Shown: positions 56,887 to 64,000 of the stretch, in pieces
Numbering within the stretch: position 1 is the stretch's first letter
How the letters are laid out: each line of letters opens with the position of its first letter
Assembly: GCF_023856365.1 (NCBI RefSeq)
Contig: NC_064554.1
Location: forward strand, 248,001-312,000
Length of the DNA: 64,000 nucleotides
Direction: 5' to 3'
From: Brienomyrus brachyistius
Taxonomy: Eukaryota > Chordata > Actinopteri > Osteoglossiformes > Mormyridae
Notes under the pieces: generated by a model
The model's database searches: none
Told to the model about the DNA's origin: nothing
The model's input: only the letters and a program-made list of their open reading frames with translations
Translations under genes and position numbers: made by a program

Positions 56887-57182
56887 TGTCACGGGAACGC
56901 TAGCGATCGCGGGTAGAGCGGCGATCGTGCGAGGCGAACGGGCAAAAAGGATGCAGGCAGGCGGAAATCGGGGATTAACGAGGGTTTAATATACGAACTG
57001 GGAGCAGGAGACATGTAACGCCGACTAACATCAATGACAGACAAAGCAAACAGGGGAGACCAGGACTTAAATACACCAGACTGAATGACAGCAAACGGAA
57101 ACAGCTGGGTACAATTCGGGAAACACACGTGGGTAATCAGGGGGCGTGGCACACACGAGGAGCGGACGAGCCGGGCATGACA
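56887..57182 (-). repeat. 5' LTR (296 bp) of the proline-rich element
   Basis: It appears identical to the 53671-53966 copy. Its outer end abuts ATGGG, and its inner end is two bases from the ORF start codon. Confidence 0.88.
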
Positions 57183-57437
57183 ATGGGTTTCTAAATACAA
57201 TAACATTTTAATATTTAAAATTTGCACAAAAAAAAAAACCCTAAAAAACTGTCCATTTCCTATGACATGTTTTTCCCCCAGTTACAACACTCCCAATGTT
57301 GTGTAAATTACTGTACATCATACTCTTCAAAGCAATATATGCACAAGTACCACACAACTAAATATACTGCAGAAATCAGGCATAAGAGAGACAACTTGTG
57401 GCAGTCAACGGCAGACATCAGGTGGGTCACATGACAC
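57183..57437 (-). other. mcm3ap: Presumed 3' UTR of mcm3ap
   Basis: These 255 bp lie between the mcm3ap stop and the LTR element. An ATTAAA signal (TTTAAT on the plus strand at 57207-57212) could direct polyadenylation just before the element. Transcripts that pass it would enter the LTR in sense. Confidence 0.5.
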
Positions 57438-60400
57438 TCAGTCATCAACAATGTCCAGAAGGCAGCTTAGCTTCAGCTCACATGCGAGCTCCTCCTCCCG
57501 GCTTGCAGAGATCAGCTGCTCCAGCTCCTGTAGACGCCTCGCCATAGAACTGGCAGCTCCCCTGGCCTGGTCACTGCGGACACTGCGCTCCTTCTGCTAC
57601 AAAAATGGGCACAGAAACAGTCTCAACTGATGAGCACAGGGTACTTGGAGTCTTAAAATGTGAGCAACTGTGTAGCACAGGGTCAATACCAGGGCAAGTG
57701 CAGGTGGGGCAGCCATCTTTGGGGAGGGCACTACGATCTCCGGTACAGACAGTAACGAAGAAGGCAAGAAAAGTGGTGAGGAGGAAGAGGAAGGGCCCAG
57801 GGACTCGACGTCAAGCCAGGTACGCAGCTGGTCCTCGAACCTGCAGATCCAAGTCAAACAGGAAATGGCTCAATGTTTATGCCACAACTCACATGAGAGA
57901 GTACACGTGTGTAGCATGTCTGTTCTCTGTCAGACCTGCGGCTCTGTTCTTTCTCCTCCTCAATGCGAGCCAGGAGGTCCTGGGGGCTGGAGGCAGCATC
58001 CAAAACAGGGGCAACACCGGATCCGGACTCAGGGTCCTCAACCATGCTGTGAAACAGCTTCTGTTGAAGACGTGGCCTGGCCAGTCGAGGATGAGGCCAC
58101 ATGCTCTGGTGACACCTGCAATGGCAGAGACTTTGGATAAGAAGCCAGTATTGTACACCACTCTTGGGGATATGAGCAAGACTGGAAGCTGATGGCTTTC
58201 CCTCTTCTTCCATTTAATAGTAAATAATATTCATTAAATCTGCAGGTCACTGTTAACAGTCTATCTGGAATGTGTTAGATTTACATGGCTGGCTGGCTCT
58301 TACCCTGCCTTCCCCTGCTGCTTGTCCCTGTGCGTCTGCTTTACGGCATCCACCCAGCAGGACGGCGGTATGAAGCCCTGCAGCCCATCGCTCAGGAAAT
58401 ACACCGGGATTTCTCCGTCGTCACTGATGACATCTGAAGATGGTGGGATAGGTTCACACCTGCATGGCATCCCCAGTAGGCCCCCCCAAACGTCAGACCC
58501 ACCCCACCCCCCTCACCTTCACTCACGGGGCACCCAGGAGGGTTCCAGTCCAGGAGTTGGTGCTCTACACAGAGCATGACAATTTCGTCCCAGGGCACCT
58601 CCCAGAAAGTGGGCTCCTTGTCCGGCCCCCCACCTCGGCCCACACAGTCCTGACGCAGCCTCTCCAAAAGGTTCTCCAACTGGGACATAAGGAGTGGCTG
58701 GCTGTGGCGGGACCATGGGATTTGAGATACGTACTGGAAGATGGAGGCAACCAGCTGGCTCCAAGGAGCTGGGTGGGGGGAGCGGTGGCAGCAGCAGAAA
58801 TTTAAGGAAACAGACTAAGAAGCAGCCACTTAGCAAGAAATCCGAATTCCGAATCTGAGGCATGGACATACCCCCCACGGCTGGCAGCGGCCAGTCGGGC
58901 AGCCGCAGGCTCAGGACTGCCCCCTGGAGCCACTCCAGGTGCTCAGCCGAGTTCCAGAGCAGATGTGGTAGGCAGTCACCACCCCCTGGCACCGAGAACT
59001 CTGCCACGGGCCAGGAGAGGCCAGCCAGACTCGGGGACGACACAAGGCCAGCCAAGAAAGCCAGGACAGTGTTGTAGAGGCCGATGACGGGTGCAGGGCC
59101 CTGGGAGGGCAGTCCCGCCATGTCACGGTCCCTCCGATCACGGTGAAGCCTACCAGCAAACTCACGGCAGAGCCCGGCCTCCACAACCTGCACCAACGTC
59201 TGCGAGACGAGCCGGGCTGGTGCCGTGGAGCGGGCAGCGAGCCACCTGACGGCATGGCGGATCTGCGGGGATACGGGGGTGATAGTCAATGGGATGGTTC
59301 AATCTTACCGAGGCCAGCGACAACATGCACACTCACCTGCTCGGATCCTTGGGGTTCGTTCGTGGTCTCGGGGATATGGACGAACATGTACTCTGAAATC
59401 AAACCTTCCTCAATGAGTGTCTGAAGCATCAGGTCTTACAGGGAAAGGAAACCGATGGTCAGACAGGAGGAACAAACCAACTGTATTAGCTCTGCATACG
59501 TAAACATAGCCTCAAGAGAAATGCTATAAGTAAAGTAAGCGAATCCCACGCGACACCTGTTGTCATAGACACGGTTAGTGTCACACCTTCCTCTAGCCGT
59601 TCATCGCTGGCCCTGTGCCCAGCCTGCCCTGGGACCACCACCACCACCAGAGGAAGGGCCTGTGGCCAGGCATTAGCCTGCTGGATCTGCCGGAGCTGCA
59701 GCAGGGCGGATAACAGGAAGATGTCCCCGTCTTCCTCATCAGCCCCGGGACTGACTGCCGAGGGCAGCAGCATCAGCAGGGCGCCCATGCCCATCAGCCC
59801 CTTCCGCTTCTCCAATGCCAACTGGCCTTCCTCGCTGAGGGGCCCGCGGGCCACCTGACCCACAGTGAGAAACATGGCCTCACTTCCTGCACTTGCACCC
59901 TTCGCAAACATCTGTGTTACCACAGGACCTGCTAATATCACATAGTGCCAGACTATGCTAGGCTATGTTAAGCTATGCTAGACTAACATTAATGACAGAA
60001 CATGCAACACAGGGGCATGAAGCCTGTCGATATTCATCGGCAAGTTCCCCCCTATCTGCCACACCTTCACACACACGTGCACTGTGTGCATGCGCTCCCC
60101 CACGCTCCGCAGGCCGCTGCTGATGCTCAAGGTTTGCATGTGTCCGTTGGGGACCATCTCCCTGTGTTCTTGCTTCTCCGAGTTACCGAATTTGGACTCC
60201 AGCCATTCTGTCAAAATCCTGCATCAGAGATGGGAGGGGGGCACAAATGTAAGCTCCAGGACCTCTAAACCCAACTAACACCCAATCCCTCCCCGAACGA
60301 CACCCAGTTCCCCCACTTACTGGTTAGCAACACTGGCATCTCTTTCATGATCACTTGGCAACAAGAGGGCTGCCTTCCAGAAGATTGTGTCAGATGGGTT

Positions 60401-63400
60401 CGAGACGCTTGCTGCCACCAGACTGAGCAGGTCCAGTGGCCCCCACACAGATTCGCTGAAGTGGATGGAGATGTAGATGAGCACATGGAGAGTGATGGAT
60501 GGCTAACAGCTACTCTACAGTAGCACCATACCTCAGGAGCTGCTGGTAGAACAAGTGGACCTTCATCTGATGCTCGGTTTCCCTTCGCATCTTCGCCAAC
60601 CTGCAGAAGGCAGCAGAGTGTCAGCATCGGTACACTTAACACTACAGCAAATCAATGGCCAGCAAAATAAACGGACAGGACGGAAGTCATTTTGGGAAGT
60701 ACTGTCTAATTCAGCAGAGGTGCCCCGATCCAATATTCAAGATACCTAATCAGACGGATCGGACATCGGCCACATGTGACCGATCCATGTTCAATAATTA
60801 TTTAGTTATTGCCAGTCTATTTCTTCTTATACTGAGTGGTACAATCAAATCGCACAACAGCTTTCCCCCCTTTTTTATTTTTTGTGGCATTCAAGCTGAA
60901 CGTTAACGCTTCCTCGGTTTTTTGACACTCAGTGTGTGTGAGTGCAGTGACTTCCCCTGCTATGACGTCATGTGCATGTCCTTTGTAGTGGAAGGATCAG
61001 GTGATGGTAGCAAATGCAACTTGCATGCTTGCGAAGCAAACTAACATGTCTAAAACCTGGAAGAATTTTATGCTTGAAACAACCAGTAGCACAGCGATTT
61101 GCGATCTTTGTAAAAACAAAGTAACATTCAGTGGAAAATCCCACTAATAGTGCACTCAATTAAGGCAATGCAAGTAATATGAAAAAAAGCGATGGATTTG
61201 GAAGCCAGCTTGGGCTGTTTTGCGCACTCGCTATAGCTTGATACATGAGGTGCTGCTATCACAGTGAAAAGTGACGCATGCCACTTGGGTGTACTTGTGA
61301 AGATATTCAAACAACTGCAAAATGTCTCAAAAATGCTCAATACAAGATGCACAAAAGAGGTGGAACAGTATCTTATGTATGTTTCTTGTGGGCTAATTAA
61401 AACTTCTTTTCCATTTGTATTTACTAGCTTGGAAAAAAAAAAAAGAGCTTTGGTACTGGATCATACTCATAATCAGCCAATACCTTATGTTCAGGTATCA
61501 GGATTATATTGGCACTGAAAAAGTGGGATCGGTGCACCTCTATTATGAATATTATGTCAGCATTATTATGCTGTGAGAGAGATGTACCTGGTGCAGGAAA
61601 CAGAGAGGTCCCCAGCGTGCCCCAGGTTGACCACGCCCCGGGCCAGCCTGTCCAGGCAGGGTGAGGGGGGGGCACTGGGGGCCAAGGCCTGCAGCCTGAA
61701 GCGGGGGTCCACACAGCCAGGGGCAGCAGGAAAATCACGCATCTGTCGCTTCAGCTGCCTGCGCACGGCCACCACATCACGCCACCTGCAACACATGCAC
61801 AGGGTGAAGCCCGGTTGTCGCCGAGCATGTGGGCAAAATATCTGGTCCCCTTACCACTGCCCCTTACCTTTTGATGAACCTGCGTATACTCAGAAGCTCT
61901 GCTTCCAGGACGTCTTGGGCCAGCAGGGTGAGCTCACCACACAGCGTCTCCTCCAGCAGTACCTCACACACGTCTTGTGAGCTGCGAGCCACACATTCTG
62001 CCTGCTCTTCTTGGGCACGCCTGGCACGAAGGGGCATGCGTTCAGCCTATATACAGTTATCTGAACACTCTCTATGACCTCTGATCCCCCTTGGCTCACC
62101 AGTACCTGATCTCTGTTGAGGCAGTCTCCACGATGCAGTCGCGCAGCACCTCCTGTGTGATCTCGGCACACAGTGTCTTGCTGAGCCGGGCCAGGAGCTC
62201 CTCGTGTTCCTGCTTTCTCCTGACAGAGACAGGCCCATCAGATGGCACATCCCCTCAAAATGCACCCACCCCTCCTCCCCAGCCCAGACAGGTGAGGCCT
62301 ACCTGGCTTCCTCCATCCTGCGCTTCTCCTCAGCGATATGCTCCCTCTCTGCCTGGATCTCGGCAGCAGAAACCTCCCGCAGCATCTGCTCCACCACCTC
62401 ACTCAGCACTGCCTCCACCTGGCCGTTGCACATGCTGCAACAACCCATCCACATCACCAAACTGGTGTTGGTTGAGTGTGACAACCCTCTAGAGGCCACT
62501 GCTCCCTATCTGGCTCACGCTCCTACCTGAGTGCAGCAGAGATGTACTCGGCTCCGGTGGCAGCCACGTCAGCCACCTCGGCCTGCACTACCTCCTCCAG
62601 CATGGCCTCTACCTCCGTGGCGATGTCCTGCAAGGGGGGGGGGGGGTTATTTGTCATTACTATGGCAATACCAACACACTGCTACTGGGTTGACACGCAG
62701 CAATGAGCAATCTATCACCTGCTCTGTGTAAACGGGCTCCGGTGGGGGAGGCGTAGGTGGGGCGACTGGTGGTGCCTCCGACGGAGATGCCCCAAGTGCT
62801 CCACTCTCCTCTCTACCAGGGAGGCCAGCTGACTCCGCTGGGTCGCTCGGCATCTTGGATCGGTGCTGGAGGGCCCGCGCATCCAGCTCAATGGGGGGCC
62901 TCTGAGGGGAGGCTGCTACAGCGTGGGCAGGAAAAATGACAAAATTACAATCAGAGGCCAGAAGGTGGACGAAGCGTAACAGTTAGCGGAAGGTGGAGTG
63001 CAGACGCACCAGCCCTGGGCACACTGCCTGCCTCCGCTGGCTGCCCATCCCCACGGTACTTGTTGCGGCTGTCAAAGCTGTTGACGGGTGTGTGTTGGGG
63101 TGGGTTGGGCAGTGGCGCGCCGTTGACCACTTGGCCCACCAGCACCTCCCGCTTCCTTGCGATGGCCACAGAGCGCTTTGGACGTGGCTGGATCTCAGGC
63201 TCCTGGTACGCTGTCCGGCTTAGCTCCACCATGCTAGGGGGAGGGCAGAGCTTCAATAAAATATACCACCCATCATAGATTAGCACCCCCATCAGAGATA
63301 AGCCACCCTGCCCCCAACACAAAAGGGACAACGAAGCACAGCCCAGCCTTACCCTGCATCGACCGCGAGCCCATACTGCAGCGCGAGGTCCGAAGCCTCG

Positions 63401-64000
63401 CCGGCATTCTGGAACATGAGCATCCGGACCAGGTCTTCGACCGGGAATGTGGTGGAACCACGGGAGCTGTAGGCCACATTCAGGGCCCGCAGAGCCTCAC
63501 GGCGCACCTGTAGGGGGCACCAGAGCGGTCCAGGTAAGTGAGGTATTGGGGCTGATGAGGATGTAGGGAGCGGAGCAACGGCTCCCCCACCTGGTCGAAG
63601 TAGCGGTGCAAGATGCAACCAGCCAGATACGAGGCCACCTTGACCAGCTTGAAGAACCTCACGAAGTTGTTGCTGTTGACAGCGGCAAAGGCCTGGACGG
63701 CAAACTTCACCTCCGGAGAGTTTCGGAGCTCCGCCCGGAATTGCTGCACCTCCCTGCAGGTAGGGAGGGAATGAAATGTCAGCTGGAGAGGTGCCACGGT
63801 GACACGGGACACCGACTGCCGGCCAGCCACCCACCGGAGGATGTCTCCATCATTGAGCTTCAGGAGCACGCTGTACTGCCGAAACTCTGCCTCATGAGGG
63901 CAGTAGATGTTCTTGCTGGCCAGGTCCTGGTACATCTCCTTGAGGCTCTGCAGGCATTTGGTCAGGTTTTCATTGTTGATCTTAGCATCAAAGGACATCA
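57438..64000 (-). CDS. mcm3ap: Germinal-center associated nuclear protein (GANP), C-terminal 21 exons
   Basis: Exons, in minus order: 64000-63835 (partial), 63753-63591, 63507-63353, 63233-63010, 62915-62719, 62627-62527, 62434-62303, 62219-62106, 62020-61868, 61785-61588, 60600-60532, 60455-60321, 60218-60065, 59911-59587, 59434-59337, 59262-58872, 58768-58517, 58433-58304, 58115-57936, 57840-57690, 57596-57438. All have GT/AG borders, and the phases agree through 1214 codons and a TGA. GANP is the TREX-2 scaffold that couples transcription to mRNA export at nuclear pores. The window protein starts inside the SAC3 domain ([40 protein letters not shown]). Residues about 302-420 form the charged helix that binds ENY2/centrin in the family. 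The rest is the GANP-specific C-terminal region ([20 protein letters not shown]) ending [21 protein letters not shown]. The N-terminal half lies outside the window. Identification is firm, and individual borders are read by eye. Confidence 0.93.
60715..61542 (+). mobile_element. Decayed hAT-like transposon in an mcm3ap intron
   Basis: The left end is CAGAGGTGCCCCGATCC, and the reverse complement of the right end is TAGAGGTGCACCGATCC. A plus-strand remnant at 61031-61137 reads [15 protein letters not shown], then [15 protein letters not shown], the spacing of a BED zinc finger found in hAT transposases, and is followed by stops. No clear 8-bp target duplication is visible. It lies within the 987-bp intron between the exons at 61588-61785 and 60532-60600. 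Confidence 0.6.

Larger units (their letters stand above)
53671..57182 (-). mobile_element. Complete young LTR element with a single proline-rich ORF
   Basis: The left LTR (53671-53966) and right LTR (56887-57182) are each 296 bp and look identical by eye. On the minus strand they run TGTCATGCCC to CCGTGACA. A 5-bp target duplication ATGGG flanks the element (53666-53670 and 57183-57187). On the sense (minus) strand the 5' LTR is followed after two bases by the ATG of a 940-codon frame, and a G9 tract (TTTGGGGGGGGGTTC) precedes the 3' LTR like a polypurine tract. There is no pol, and no TGG-starting primer site follows the 5' LTR. It is a non-autonomous LTR element that must borrow its enzymes. 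Confidence 0.88.

Noticed and set aside
57605..58192. Plus-strand frames of 90-195 codons within 57.6-63.2 kb
   Set aside because: They lie opposite mcm3ap exons, whose minus-strand protein matches GANP and whose splice phases are consistent.
62020..62046. An alternative acceptor at 62047-62048 for the mcm3ap exon ending at 61868
   Set aside because: It would shift the frame relative to the preceding exon. The acceptor after CCTTCGTGCCAG at 62021-62022 keeps the GANP frame and has a better pyrimidine tract.

Overview
The window looks like a piece of a teleost fish nuclear genome. It carries spliced vertebrate genes (the 3' half of mcm3ap and a small chemerin/cystatin-like gene), tRNA-derived SINEs ending in (GGAT)n, L1, L2, CR1 and Rex1-type LINEs, Tc1, hAT and CACTA DNA transposons, long TA and CA microsatellites, and no bacterial-style operons. 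I cannot fix the species.

Layout. 1-3345 is a decayed L1 on the minus strand, interrupted by two kinds of SINE and by an LTR fragment. 3430-12330 is a mosaic of SINEs, an L2-like 3' end, a Rex1-like LINE split by an 828-bp solo LTR, a proline-rich LTR-element fragment and a gag-like remnant. 12467-17250 is one CACTA/EnSpm-type transposon carrying a spliced SAMD3-like gene and a transposase C-terminal exon. 18040-19687 is the 5' end of an endogenous retrovirus (LTR, tRNA-Pro primer site, leader, gag-like ORF). 22-27 kb holds a MITE, LINE ends and a 46-bp minisatellite.

27790-29782 is a complete four-exon secreted-protein gene of 162 aa, most like chemerin (RARRES2). 32-36 kb is a nested block: a proline-rich LTR-element copy and a Tc1 element inside a tandem repeat of about 240 bp. 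36-41 kb holds Tc1 and gypsy fragments and a SINE. 41594-52819 is an 11.2-kb head-to-tail array of a 781-bp unit (about 14.4 copies), each full unit carrying one tRNA-Leu-like sequence.

53671-57182 is a young LTR element: two 296-bp LTRs that look identical, a 5-bp target duplication and a single open 940-codon proline-rich frame, with no reverse transcriptase, no integrase and no usual primer-binding site. It sits 255 bp beyond the stop codon of mcm3ap in the same orientation. 57438-64000 holds the last 21 exons of mcm3ap (GANP), the scaffold of the TREX-2 mRNA-export complex, on the minus strand. Their phases join without a break into 1214 codons plus stop.

The strongest candidates for something undescribed are the proline-rich LTR element with its decayed relatives at 0.7, 8.9 and 32.7 kb, and the tRNA-like 781-bp satellite. 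Splice sites and repeat boundaries were read by eye, and no search or alignment program was run.
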